Program-made: the position numbers and the translations under genes
Notes under the pieces: model-generated
Seen by the model: only the letters and a program-made list of their open reading frames with translations
The model's database searches: none
Told to the model about the DNA's origin: nothing
Assembly (NCBI GenBank): GCA_027579435.1
Contig: JANBPK010000942.1
Span: 1 to 64,000 of the forward strand
Direction: 5' to 3'
Source: Candolleomyces eurysporus
Lineage: Eukaryota; Basidiomycota; Agaricomycetes; Agaricales; Psathyrellaceae
DNA length: 64,000 nt
Shown: one piece after another, positions 21,700 through 33,337 of the stretch
Numbering within the stretch: position 1 is the stretch's first letter
Layout of the letters: every line of letters starts with the position of its first letter

Positions 21700-22373
21700 G
21701 AAGCGCCTTCTAGAGATTCCAAGAAGGACGTCGACTCGAACTCAACTTTCCAGAATGCTTCAGTTGTAGTACGTCGCATGTCTCTCTTGGTGCGGTCGGG
21801 CGCTCAATGCTTCGCTGCTCCAGTCGGGCCTTGCTGCTGGCGTTGCCGCCCAGCTATACACGTTCTTCAATGACACTGCAAGCTACCCCGAAGACGCGAA
21901 TTGCGCTTGGATGGGTCACGCTGGGAGATCATGTCGCGAGAGGATTGGCTATATGTGCTATCTGGCAATTCTTTCCAACATCGGAGCTGCTACGAACGCG
22001 TTCATTGTCATGGATTGGCAGAAGCATGCTCGTGAAGATATTCCTGAAGATGATACTTGTGGGAAATACTGGCAACGGTTTGTGAGAAGGGTACTCCCAA
22101 GTGCTACCGTATTGTGTACGTTCCAATCTAACCTGCATTTACCAAAAGGCCGCTGACCTCAGTGATCCAGGGTTTATCACATTTTATGCTGGCCTTCTCC
22201 TGATCATTTTCCCGATCACTTTCTACTTCATGGCAATTGAGGCAACTGCCTTTGCGAAAGCGCTCTTTGTGATGTATCTAGTGGCTATATTTTTCCTCTT
22301 TTTGATCTACTTCAGTACGACGACAGGTCGCTTCATTGCCTTCGTTCGAAGGTCCAGGATATCCATGTATTAA
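21700..22373 (+). CDS. Multi-pass membrane protein, uncharacterised
   Basis: Three exons join well: about 21700-21768, 21824-22115 and 22171-22373, separated by introns of 55 and 55 bases that start GTACGT and end CAG. The join after ATVL gives WFITFYAG in frame. At least three membrane helices are visible: IGYMCYLAILSNIGAATNAF, FITFYAGLLLIIFPITFYF and ALFVMYLVAIFFLFLIYF. The protein ends in a basic tail (FVRRSRISMY). The start is unresolved: in frame, a stop lies at 21682, so a further 5' exon is likely. No family recognised. Confidence 0.6.
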
Positions 22374-23189
22374 AACCGCTACTATATATAGGCATACCTT
22401 TTTAAAAAGTTGTCGCCGCCGTTGCTCTCATACATGGACTATGCCGTATCTATCATATATGCCCCCTTTTTTGGGGACCCTTACCATTTCATTCCTTAGT
22501 TCGCCTTAAGGATAGCAAGGGTTAGTACATTGATGAATTTTTGAAAAAGGTTGTGATAATTACGAATAAAGAAACTTACAATTAGATCATGAATTCCTAA
22601 GATTCACCTGGCTGCATATTTGTACCTTTTAACCCACTATGTCCTCTCTTGCTTATAGCATTGACATCACTACTCCTCTATCGAGCATGAATGTGCCAAG
22701 GAGAGCGCAACCTTGACACTGCAGATACTACTTGTGTGTAGTGGGCCATCAAGCTGCATGTTCTGAGAACTGTTTGGGGGTTCCCCTCCGCCCTTATCCT
22801 CCGCCCTTATCCTCCGCCCTTATCCTGTGCAATGGTCATTCAAGTTTTCCCTTTCAGTGAGATCATACAAGCAGAGAGTGAGCAAGCAGACATCTGGATG
22901 ACTTATTGAAGGATATGAATGCAGGGAGGGAACTTGGAGACCCACATAATCACAGGGCCTTCACAGACGTATCTCTTGGCACAATCCAAGTATCTGATGC
23001 ATTAAGAGGCCTCGGAACCGTATTTGCTCTTCTGCAAATTTGCCACTCTGAGTTTACCATGCTATGACAATTTCAGCTCACAGAGCAAGATTAAATCTCT
23101 CTAGTAGCAAACTCAGAGTGAGAGTAGGTGCTTAGTTGGCTTAAAATGGAACTAGACATGTTCAAATCCCTTCAAGTGACATTTCAAGA
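22374..23189. other. Intergenic
   Basis: AT-rich and without genes; contains the 13-base tandem repeat listed next. Confidence 0.4.
22786..22824. repeat. 13-bp tandem repeat, three exact copies
   Basis: CTCCGCCCTTATC is repeated three times head to tail without a mismatch. Confidence 0.95.
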
Positions 23190-23310
23190 GGTTTTCGAGT
23201 AGCGACGACTTGACAAAGTTTGACACAGCACTGCCACCGGCGCAGATTCACCATCGCCATTCGTCCGATCATAAGTTTTTCCACTTCCTTCACGTCCGTC
23301 GCAACGTGAC
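23190..23310. repeat. Dispersed repeat R2, copy 2
   Basis: Diverged partner of 20690-20850, directly upstream of the coilin-like frame at 23340. Confidence 0.55.
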
Positions 23311-23339
23311 GAGCTCATCTGGTCCTACTCGCCCAGGAG

Positions 23340-23765
23340 ATGTGGCTTCTCAAACCCGTGATGCTAACAACACGAATCCGCATCCAGACTCTCCCTCTGA
23401 ACCTCCCAGTTCTGCATGTCTGGGTCGTTCCTAGACTCCAAGTTTGTCATCATCACCATCATGTCCCTTTAGATGAAAACCCCATCCCAGACCAAGGAGA
23501 CTGTAGCCTGCCAAAGACAATATGGGACCTCAAATGCTCAATATGCTCTCAAATCCCTCTCTTCAAAAAACCCAAGATAAAGCCAGACAAGATTTCGTTG
23601 TTCTTGGACGAGTTTGAGTTAATGGATAATAGCGTGTTCGGGGGTGTGATGAAGGATGGGGATCTGTTATTTTTAGGAGGACAACAAGCAAAAATTCAAG
23701 GAAATATAACGGCTACTAAATGCTTCAATGTACAAATCTCAGGATACACAGGTCGATTCAGGTGA
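23340..23765 (+). pseudogene. Coilin N-terminal-like fragment
   Basis: The 141-codon frame reads like the ubiquitin-like N-terminal domain of coilin, the scaffold of Cajal bodies. RIRIQTLPLNLPVLHVW is an opening strand pair, TIWDLKCSICSQIP the helix, DKISLFLDEFELMDN the central strands, and MKDGDLLFL the closing strand before a run that fades. The rest of coilin (basic linker, Tudor-like C-terminus) is absent, and within about 60 bases of the stop the sequence enters repeat R1. I read it as a gene fragment; a short intact gene for a ubiquitin-fold protein is possible. The resemblance is from family memory and needs a search. Confidence 0.4.
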
Positions 23766-23819
23766 TAAGAGGAAAGGCTCAGGATTGCGGCCGCTACCGG
23801 CATGACAGTGGGCCTTACC

Positions 23820-24440
23820 TTCATACTGATTTTTGAGCATCACAGGTAGTCCACCGACGCCATGGGCTGCTGCTGCTGGGAACGACAAGATCAAGGAGGA
23901 AGGGAGAGCCCAAATTTGTACCCATGGATCCATGTTTCCGGGCGCATAGCCCACACTTTGGCAGCGAATGATGACGGTGTCTTTTCCGCGTGCGGGTGGA
24001 AGGCGGCGGTCCATGGAGGTCAGAAGGTGGGGAAGTATTTTCAGTCTGGAAGATGTGACCTGGTAGAAACACGTTGAGACTTCCAGAACTCGAAACAGAA
24101 ACAGGTTTGTTAGGATGGAATTCACTTTGCCCATGCCATCGATTTGGATGAGGTCTATATGAAGTATGTAGGGTCAGCCAGACATGAAGAAAATCCGGGT
24201 GCTAGTTGATGTACGTGTGTGTCTTTCATCTATGTTCTGATGCCAGAGATATAGTACGTGCTCGACGGGTGCAACAGACTTCAACTTCCTAGTTTGTCTG
24301 TGCGCACAATCATATCGGTCACCGAGCTCACGCCAGCCACAATATATTGGCAGGACTCTTGGCTGTAAACACACCCAGCTAAAGAGATGAACAACATCTT
24401 GACTAATTGTCTCTGATGCACAGCAAGTAGGCACTTATTG
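23820..24440. repeat. Dispersed noncoding repeat R1, copy 2
   Basis: Partner of 13880-14500 in direct orientation about 10 kb away, with many substitutions and small indels. It lacks the (CGA)n expansion, having GATGATGAC at that place. Confidence 0.65.
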
Positions 24441-26149
24441 ATGTGAACTCAAGACCAGGTTATGGTTATATTTCCATTGACAATCATCAAGAATGTCAGT
24501 GCCCAAGGAGAAGCTCAGAACCATGAAGGGTTTCTGGTCTTCTCAGTGAAAATTGTCCGGACACAGCTTAATTAAATAGTGGAAATATGGGAGTGCCATT
24601 TTGGCAGTGGTTCTGAATGTGTCTAGGTGCAAGTCTAGGAGAGTCGAGACCTCGTTCTGGAGCCTGGATACCCTCATATGATTATTTCTTTTTGGACTGG
24701 TCGATTTCATGTGTCTATATCTCTGTTTGTCTTGGATGTGTTTGCCAAACTTATCTACAGTATTTAATCTTGGACTTTAAGTAACTAAATCTACATAGCA
24801 GGTAGCTAGTGTTGTATTTTGTGTCTGGGTCCATGTTACCCACCGAATCTACAAGAGCCTTTCTGTTATCTTTTGCGTGTTTAAGTTTGGAAGTTGTTTG
24901 GAGGCCGTGTCCTCATCGCATTGTCAAAGTTATATTGTGTCAAGACCGTGTTCTCACTTCTGAAGTCAAATCCGTGTATTGTTGAAGTCTGTTGTCTACG
25001 AAGTTTAGCTTCCAAAGCGGTAACATCGAACCTGGTTGAGCCTTAGCTCCCCCCTCGAACTTGTGATTGCAAAANTTTACGTTCCAAAGCCTTAGTCCAG
25101 CTTGACTTAGAGCTTTTCACTATACCCTTGCCCACCTCTTATCTTCAGAAGATACTTGGTGTGTTTGTTTTGTGTGTGTGTTGGTGTTAGAGTTTGGTTC
25201 TTCGTCTTGTTGTGATTTGAGCCTTATAACGTGACCTATGCATCAGCGCGAGCACAGGAGTGGCGCAGCAGCACCTTGGCGTATCCAATACCCTCTTTTT
25301 ATCTCCTTATTTCTCTCTAGCTAGGGCCTGGACTCTTTTTATTTATAAATCTTGTGTACACCTATGTATTTTATCATGCTCCGGTGATCGCACGGCTCCA
25401 GATAGTATACATATTGGACTCTTTTAGCATAGTTTTTCCCCAGAGAATTACTGCTGTTTTNATTGTGTTACTTTGCGTTTGCAATTGACNGGNTTTGTGA
25501 CTTTTATCTCACGCGGCATGATATCGGTTTAAGGAAAAGACAAAGATACCTGAGTTGAGAAGTGTTATATGCTTCAACCCCTGGTTTTAACAGAGAAGAA
25601 TCTAACTAATTCTTAATACTCACTACTACCCCCACGACTCGCACTTGATTTCGTGCGGCTCGACTACGGTACAAAGCATCGACTTAAAGATTTCACGTGG
25701 CTCAACTTACTTGGTTGGGTTGTGTGTGGTGTTGGTGTTTAAGTGGTCTCGCCGTTTCGATCTCATCACCGCGCAGAGAACTGTTGTACGCTATTTACAA
25801 GCTGTGACCCTCTTGAGCTTTGTAGTCGTGATTCTGTTGGGGTCTAATGCTAAGGTTAACTCGATGCATTTATTATCTCATAGAGTGAACATGAGTATAC
25901 CTTCAGTGTTTTCTCAACCTTAGCAAGCCCAGGTGTGGAGTAATTCGTTGTTCATGTTGTTGTAGGGGCCTGGGAAACTACGTGGTGAGTTACCATCGAC
26001 CACATTGGCTATTCGTGCCTGCTTGTGTTGCGAGTGAAAGACCTGCTGGATACCATAAAGATAAGCAGCAGATAATCGACTCACGAGCCCGTTGTCCACA
26101 AGATCGGCCACATGTCAGTTAGGTGTACTTGATAATCCTGGCTGTTACC
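24441..26149. other. Gene-poor, T-rich DNA
   Basis: No ORF of substance. T/G-rich with N's near 25075 and 25461-25493. Two loosely similar GT-rich stretches (about 25160-25200 and 25720-25750) hint at old repeat DNA, but I could not define LTRs, a primer-binding site or a target duplication. Confidence 0.35.
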
Positions 26150-26365
26150 AGACATGTGCGTGCCAGACTGGTGATGTTCAGATCTGGAGAGCGTCTGTAA
26201 GGGGGGTAGGAGATCTGGAAGCAATCTACCTTGAAGATAGCAGATCTGGACACGATGTGAAGAGGTGTTTGCAGACGAGCGCGCTATCGAACTGGACGGT
26301 GTCAGATCACTCCCATCCACATTTGGCATTGCCAGATCTGGACATCATTGTGATGACATCATCAG
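26150..26365. repeat. Degenerate 31-bp minisatellite, about seven units
   Basis: The core AGATCTGGA recurs at 26180, 26211, 26242 and 26334. Weaker forms fall on the same phase at 26150 (AGACATGTG), 26273 (AGACGAGCG) and 26304 (AGATCACTC). The period of 31 (30 at the ends) is not a multiple of three and stops occur, so it is not a protein repeat. Confidence 0.7.
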
Positions 26366-29172
26366 CTCTTCCCCGCAACAACTGCGACAAAATACAGGTC
26401 TGTTGAGTATCATGGCTATTTGAGCTTATCTACTAATGTCGGGTACGGAGCTAGGGGAGACATAGCTTCTCTGTTGACCGAGTTTTTGCTGATGTAGTGA
26501 TACACATGCCCATTACCTTGGTGCCCAATGACCTCACTCTGGTCCATCCAGTCTCAATGCTTTGTGTGAATGGCTCAATACCAACGCTGCATTGGAAATC
26601 GCTCATGATCGTCGGGAAGAATAAGGTTGTCGCCAGAATGCTGACTCATCCAAATGGAGAAGCCGGTGCAACCATCAATCAACACTCGTCAGAGTCGTCA
26701 TATTGCTTTGAACCTCCTCTCTCCCTTTCCCTCTCTGGCAGTCCTTTGGAGGATGGAAGGCTAGCAACAAGGGACTCATGGGATTGTGAGTCAGCCTCGG
26801 TTCATGTACCATGGTCGCCCCGACTCAGAGACACTAACTCATGAGTTTATCCAGGGTGTTAGATGGGATACTTACGGTGTGTCATCTCCCTTCCGCCACT
26901 CATTCTTGTCCTTTATAAGGCCGCGTAGCTCGATACTTTTGACACAATTGCTTCCCTCGTCACGCTCTCCCGGCCAATCGTCATTCCCATCGTCCAACTC
27001 GTTGCCTCGGCTGCACGCTTGTCTTTCCACCACTCTGTACTAGTCTCGTGGCTCCCGGACAAATGCCACACGAAAAAGGGCAAAGCCAAGACCAGAGGGT
27101 GGGAGAAACTATCAGCATTGTTCTTTGCCTCGCCTTTATCCCCTGGGCCCTGGGATGTCGAGTTCAGGCATGGGAACAGCCAGCTGAGTGATCAAGACAC
27201 CAGTCTTCTTGCTCACAAAGATCGAGAATACCAATTTCATGACGCAAGAGGCCGTCTTGCTTGCGATAGCAGCCCTGGCGGAGCTGGGTGTGGAGTACTT
27301 GGTGGTGCCGGATGGCACCTGGCTAAGATTGGCAGAAGTGCGCTAGAGAGATTGGTTGGGAAGGTGTGGTTGCAATGTGCCAATGTGTGCGTTTCTCAGT
27401 CTTCTTTCATCCTCCGGTGTTGAGAAGTGCAACACTGTTTTCCTTTAGCCAATGCGTTCAAATCTTGATACCAATTGACTATCAAGCACTCCACCGGTGA
27501 TGGAATCAATCATGTATGTTTGCTGAAATTCAATTCCTCGTTGACCTCCATTCCTTGCTGCCTGTCCAGTCGCACAGCTCCCCAAGCTCTCACAATCAAG
27601 GCGTCTTTCGCAGGTATTCTTTGGCTCATCATCCCTGTCGAGTGATGACCGGAGCACCAGACATAGTCGTGGTGGGAGTTTCTTCGATTATCAACCCACA
27701 TCCCAAATACGTCGAGTGGATGACAATTGGATAGGGTTCCCAGCTGTAAGTCATCATGCAAAGAACCTCAATCGGATTTAACTTAAAATATGCTCTGTCA
27801 AATCCTGCGTTTGCTTCATCCACATCTCCTACAACCACCCTACCATGCACTTCTACCGCACCATCTCTCACTCGTGCATCTGCTAGCTCTGTCCTCACAC
27901 GAACTTTTACTCACTCGTTTGCCTCGAGGGCCTCTTTATCGAGCTCATTATTCCTGATGANCCCCCACTTAAATATTAAGTCTGGCTGAACCGCAAGAAC
28001 TGGAGTGGACGTATTGGTGCCAGGACACCGCACAGCCCTTCAGCTCACAACTCAGGCAAACCAGAACAATGGGTGTCATTGTCGCGTTTGGAGATAGTAG
28101 GACTCTTACGAGGACAGATCGGGCAGTGTTGGATGGCAGGAGTCTACCTGTCTCACCTGCTATCAGGGACATACTTGGTGCACCGATACCGTGAAGATGA
28201 GCTTGAAGATGAAGGTGAGGCGGTCACCGGACGGACAGATGGACAGGATAGCAACTGATGTGGATTTGAGCTTACATCCCCCATAGGCAATGCGGAGGTT
28301 GATTAATTGACAAGTCTTTCCTCGCTTTGCTACGGCTTCAGGACCCGAGACTACGACTCAAGTGTACTCATGTAATGTTAGCTTGCGAAGTATATGGTCA
28401 ATTTGTCTAGTTCTACTTGAGATTCACATGCTTATGGGCATGCGGTTCCTACAAAAGTAATGTTTCCTTCTCACTTTTCACTCCCTTTTTGCGGTTGTCA
28501 CAATCTCCCAGCCGCATGTGGCACGGTCCTAACGTACCTCCGACAGTTGACATAAAATATGCAAAATACCCGTGGTTATTTCTTGTTAGGACCTGGCTGC
28601 GCAGCGTGATCTAAAGCTCGAGCTTCGGTGTGCATCCCAAAGTATATATGGCTCGTATTTCATCTCCTGGAGACAATCCACCTAAAAGATGCACTCCCAT
28701 GACTGCATAGTGATCATGAGGGTCAAAGCACATAAAATTTATTACTCCTAGTCGGCGGTAAACTCTACTGAGTGCAATAAATTACTTAGAGAAGGCTGGT
28801 CAAAGAGAGATCCGCCAAGGAATAAATAGCGGTAAACTGATCGAGGACATATCTTTATAGATACTAGGGGATTTGCGAGGCATCACAACAACATTTTTAC
28901 GTGTCTGATTGCTCAGTTGATCTTTATGTGACTCATATATCTTAATGGATCCTCGTTGAATTGATATCGTGGGTCCCGCCAAATGTGTAACAGGGCAATA
29001 GGTAGATTCGGTAAACGAATATACAGAGCAGACGAGGGCAGAGGCAGGACAGAGATAGCTACGCGTATTACAAGTAAAAACACAGGAATGGAGAGCAATA
29101 GTTTAAAGATGGCTACGAAAAAAGATGCGAAATAGAGCATGAATATGGATGACGCTGCGAACGATGGATAAA
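26366..29172. other. Gene-poor DNA, possible decayed coding
   Basis: No supported gene. Minus-strand frames at 27.45-27.9 kb have coding-like composition in three different frames with no recognisable family; they could be a decayed gene. An N lies at 27961. Nothing seen at 28.3-29.17 kb. Confidence 0.3.
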
Positions 29173-32100
29173 TCATAAACCATAATGTACATAAGGGATC
29201 CAAGTAAGGAGGGATTTTTTGGAGTCGGGAAGTCTCTGCCTCAGCTGTTGTATGGCATGATGCAGGGCGTAGGCAGAGTCCGATCCGTCGAATCCACTGC
29301 CATCACCTTCGACTCGCTGGGCCAAGAGGTAGTCGTAGAAGTCACTTGCAACCTTTGGCGCATGCTCATCAGCAATTGCCCACATCGTGGCTACCACTCT
29401 ACGATATCCAGCCGCAAGCATCCCAGCGGCCAGATGGACCACTTCCTCGGAAAGCTTCTCCTCACCAGTGCTGGTTTCACACGCCGATAGGAAAGCAAGG
29501 TCGGCGTTCTTGAGATTCTTCCGAATGATCGTTGAGAGATCCAGAGAACCGTTGTGGAATCGGAATCGACTTTGAAGTGGCTCGTTTTGATCTTGCGATG
29601 CATGGCAAGCGAGGTGAATGCAGCTGAACTCTTCCATGTGCTGAAGGGTCGTGTCAACTGTAACATCGCTCCCTTCGCGGTTTAGTGCTCGCACCCCATG
29701 CTCAACGGTTTGATTGTGGATCGACGTAACCTCCTTTGTGACTCCAGGGATCGGAGAGAGGCCAGGTGCATTCGGTTGGCTTGTCAGGAATAAGCCAGAG
29801 ACATCCTGATGAATCGGGTGGTTATTCTTGATTCGATCGGCGAGGAGAGTGACGGATGGCGTGTATGACGAGACAGCATAATTGAGTATGGTGTCAGAAT
29901 TCTCACCTCCATATATCCCAGCTGCGTGAAGAGGGAGGAAGGACATAGGACCTGTGGGGCACCACCAGATCCTTGGGAGCGTCGTTTCGGATGATGATTG
30001 TAACCTCTGTTACAGGGATTAGAATCGGAGCTACCGTCGGATTAGATTCACTCACCGAGAATCCTAGGGCATCTAATATTGGCTTTACTACCTCTTTCCA
30101 TAGACTCTCAAGAATGTTGCGAACGATGTTGTCACGCAGTTTCTTATTTACACTTGGCCGTATATTTCTTTCTGTTGGCCCATTGTCTTCATCCTCTTCT
30201 TTGTCTGTGTCTGCATGGGCCGCACGCATACGCAACTCTTTGAGTTGTAAGTGAGCCGTTAGAGCATTGGAGTATGTGACAGCCTTCTTCCTTGAGAAAC
30301 TGTGTAGTGGGATATGGAAAGGCTCGTCGAGTCCAGCTAGAAGCGCAATGGCATCACAGCGGTCTTTGTGAACATTGATGATGACGATAGGTCCGGACTC
30401 TGGGAGGTGTTGAAGTAGGATGGAGCATGGGGATGGCTGGAGGAAGTTCTCAAGGCCTGGGACGGTACTCCTCACGGTGCTGAGAAGTTCTTCCCATTCA
30501 TTTGCAAGCTCCAAATGCACACGTGCTTCATCTTCTTTTGAGATCTTTTCTGACATGGACATGTCAATATGAGAGCCCTGACACGAACCAGAATGTTCCA
30601 GTCGCCTTGAAACATCCAACACACGTTGTGCAAGGCGTTCATCGTGTGTGCGAAGCTCAACAAGCAGCGTCCGCAGGTTGCTTAGTTGGGTCCAAACAAG
30701 ACAGCGACCTTGTTCCAGCCACTCCAAGGCTTTGTCGGCTCTCCCAAGCATACACCCGGCGACGCTGCCTCGCAGGGTAAGTCGGCAATATTCTGGAGTA
30801 CAGCATGGCGATGTTGCACAGTATGATCGAGACCTGCGACCAGGGACATGAGTCGTATAGTCGTATCGAAGGCAGTGAGGGTCTGGGGCGAATCAGGATA
30901 ATGTTCGTAGGAAAGGTGAGCCCATTGTCTCGCTGTTTGCAACCTCCGTGATGGGGGGCCATAACCGCAAGTTGCTGCAGACATGTTGAGCGCAATGCTT
31001 TTTTTCAAGTCATTATTGCTCAATGTCATGACTGAGCAACACCAGAATGACTTTCCCAGATTGCTGAGCATGCTAGGAAGGTCTGGATGACCGGTGGGAG
31101 TAAGCTCGACTGCCCGTTCATAAACCGAAGTTGATTCAGTAATGTCAGAGAGGTCTCCTGTGCGCTCGAAGCGACTCAAGAGTGAGTTTCCCAGATTGCT
31201 AAGCCTGCTAGGGAGGTCCGGATGACCAGCAGGAGTCAGTTCGACCGCTCGTTGGTTGACTGAAATCAAGTNCATCAATGTCGGATAGGTCTTCAGTGCG
31301 CTCGAAGCGATACAAGAGCGAGTTTCCCAGATCGGAGAGCATGCCAGGGAGGTTTGGATGGCCAGCAGGAGTCAGCTCGACTGCTTGTTGGATGACAGAA
31401 ACTGATTCGGCAATATCGGAGAGTGCTCCAGTATGCTTGAAGCGATTTGAGAGCGAGATTCCCAGGTTGGTAAGCCTGCCAGGGAGATCTGGGTGACCAG
31501 CAGGAGTCAGATCAACTGCTTGTCGAGTAACTGAAACTGATTCAGCAATGTCGGGGAGGGCTCCAGTGTGCTCAGAGCAATGTAAAAGCGATATTCCCAG
31601 ACTGTGGAGCCTCCCAGGGAGGTCTGCATGATCAGCAGGAGTCAGTTCGACTGCTCGTTGGTTGAGTGATATTGCTTCATTAATGTCGGAGAGAGCTCCG
31701 GTGCGCTGGAAGCGATTTGAGAGTGAGATTCCCAGGTTAGTGAGCCTTTCAGGGAGGTATGGATGACCAGCAGGGGTCACAACTGCTTGTTGGGTGACTG
31801 AAATTGATTCAGAAAGGTCGGAGAGGTCCCCGGTGCGATTGAAGCGACTCGAGAGAGAGACTCCCAGGTTACTGAGCCGGGCAGGTAAGTCTGGACAATC
31901 AGCAGGAGTCAGCTCAACTGCTCGTTGGTTGATTAAAATTGATTCAGTGATGTCGGAGAGGGCTCCGGTGCGATCGAAGTGAATCAGGAGTCAGCTTGAC
32001 TGCTTGTTGATTGAGTGAAATAGATTCAGCGATGTCGGAGAAATCTCTGGTGCGCTCGAAGCGACCTTTGAGTGAGTTTCCCAGGTTGCTGAGCCTGCCA

Positions 32101-33253
32101 GGGAAGTNTGGATGANCAGCAGGAGTGTGCTNGACTGCTCGTTGAGNGACTGAAATCGATTCAGCNATGTCGGANAGGCGTCCGGTGCGCTCAAAGCGAT
32201 CTGCAAACGAATCTCCCAGGTTTCTCAGCCTAACAGGAAGGTCTGGGTGACCGGCTGGAGTGAGCTCAACTGCTCTTCGTGTTGCTGAAATTGATTCACC
32301 AATGTCGGACAGGGCACCTGTACGCTCAAATCTACGTTTGAAACAGGCTCCAAGGGAATCGAGCGATCTAAGTAGGTCTGCTCTCTCAGGTGGTACAACT
32401 GCCTCCCAAAGAGCGGAGACAGAGATAGACGGCCCAAAGACCTGTCTACGTCTGGCCTTAATGTTGCTCAGCAAGGTCGGGGTATCTGAATGGATTGCAT
32501 GAATAGGGTTGTTCCCTGTTCCGCTTGGTATAATTACTCACCCTCCCCCTCCCTCGTTGCAGGCTCGAATGGTATTTCGGATAGCTCCCACGATATTTTC
32601 AGGCACGGCCGTTGATGACATGTCTCCATATGACCTGTAATTTCCCCCGTTAAGTGCCAATGCCTGGGCCTTGAAATCATCAACGTTCGTACCGGATTCT
32701 TCGCCGTTCACTCCATTTCGCATGTCAATGCAGTCCAAAAGCGTGAACCCCATGTCACAACCCTCCTCGGACTTGGCGATGATTACAATTCCTTTCACCC
32801 TTTTGGGGCTTGCAACTGCCATCAGCTTCTATTGTGCATTTGAAATAAATCAATGACCACTCACAGCTCCATGGAACCCTCGACTTTCCATCGCCCCGGG
32901 GACACTGTAGCAAGTGGAAAGCATTTTCCATCTGGCTCATCTGCGAGACCAAACACCACAAGTTCAGTTATTTTCAAAGAGCTATGATCACCATCGGTGA
33001 CATCAGCTATGTGCTCGAGAAAAACATCTAGAGGGGCCACAGAGATGAAAACTGCAACATAGAGTCACCAAAGGATTATCTATACCTGTCAAATAAAATT
33101 GGCTTGAAGAGCAACGTTACGACGGTGTCATTTCTTACAGACATAGCACTTACCTTTCGCCGCCTCGATTGTTGAACAGAGAGCTAGGAATGGTATATTC
33201 AGTGTTGAGTATCTTTGGTAGGCGGTGCAAACGTACCTATGTTCTTCCATCAT
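29173..33253 (-). CDS. C2-like / TPR-repeat / CHAT-domain protein
   Basis: The gene begins near the ATG at 33253 with very short 5' exons. It continues with a C2-like region (33060-32540: VAPLDVFLEHIADV, KITELVVFGLADEPDGK, RVKGIVIIAKSEEG), then eleven 45-residue TPR-like repeats (about 32410-31040), helical linkers, and a C-terminal CHAT domain. CHAT is a caspase/separase-like cysteine peptidase fold; its His (IHLACHA, codon 29602-29604) and Cys (FLSACET, codon 29479-29481) are present. An intron at 30007-30055 joins DALGFS to LPRIWWCPTGP; another near 32830-32880 joins SMEL to ASPKRV. Frame breaks: an extra N at 31272, a 53-base deletion within the repeats near 31985, one missing base near 30770 beside a GGG run, and an unresolved join at a G-rich run near 32540. 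Sequencing error and recent pseudogenisation are both possible. Roles in regulated cell death or signalling are known for CHAT proteins generally. Confidence 0.72.
31040..32410 (-). repeat. Eleven 135-bp (45-aa) TPR-like coding repeats
   Basis: The repeat start (codons for AVELTPAGHP, seen as GAGTCAG on the plus strand) falls at 32258, 32123, 31988, 31906, 31774, 31639, 31504, 31369, 31233 and 31098, preceded by a divergent first unit at about 32393. The spacing is exactly 135 except 132 (one codon lost), 82 (53 bases lost) and 136 (the N). Unit pattern: AVELTPAGHPDLPGRL, SNLGNSLLSRFERTG, LSDIAESISVNQR. Confidence 0.9.
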
Positions 33254-33329
33254 GGTTTAGCTTGCGGTCCTGAACCGAGGAAGGGTGGAATTTGGTTGAT
33301 GGGAGGTGTGGATAGCGAGTGAGCTGACA

Positions 33330-33337
33330 CTTTTATA
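33330..33337 (-). promoter_or_regulatory. TATA-like box of CHAT gene
   Basis: TATAAAAG on the minus strand, about 77 bases upstream of the ATG at 33253. Confidence 0.45.

Noticed and set aside
22786..22824. CRISPR-like array
   Set aside because: Head-to-tail 13-base repeats without spacers in a eukaryotic nuclear sequence.
23150..23215. Possible tRNA (T-loop-like TTCAAATCCC)
   Set aside because: No matching T stem, acceptor stem or D arm could be folded around it. I found no convincing tRNA or rRNA anywhere in the window.
24441..26000. LTR retrotransposon remains
   Set aside because: T/G-rich with loosely repeated GT stretches, but no paired LTRs, primer-binding site, polypurine tract or pol motif.
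27445..27898. Minus-strand frames resembling a decayed gene
   Set aside because: Readable peptides fall in three frames with stops and match no family I recognise.
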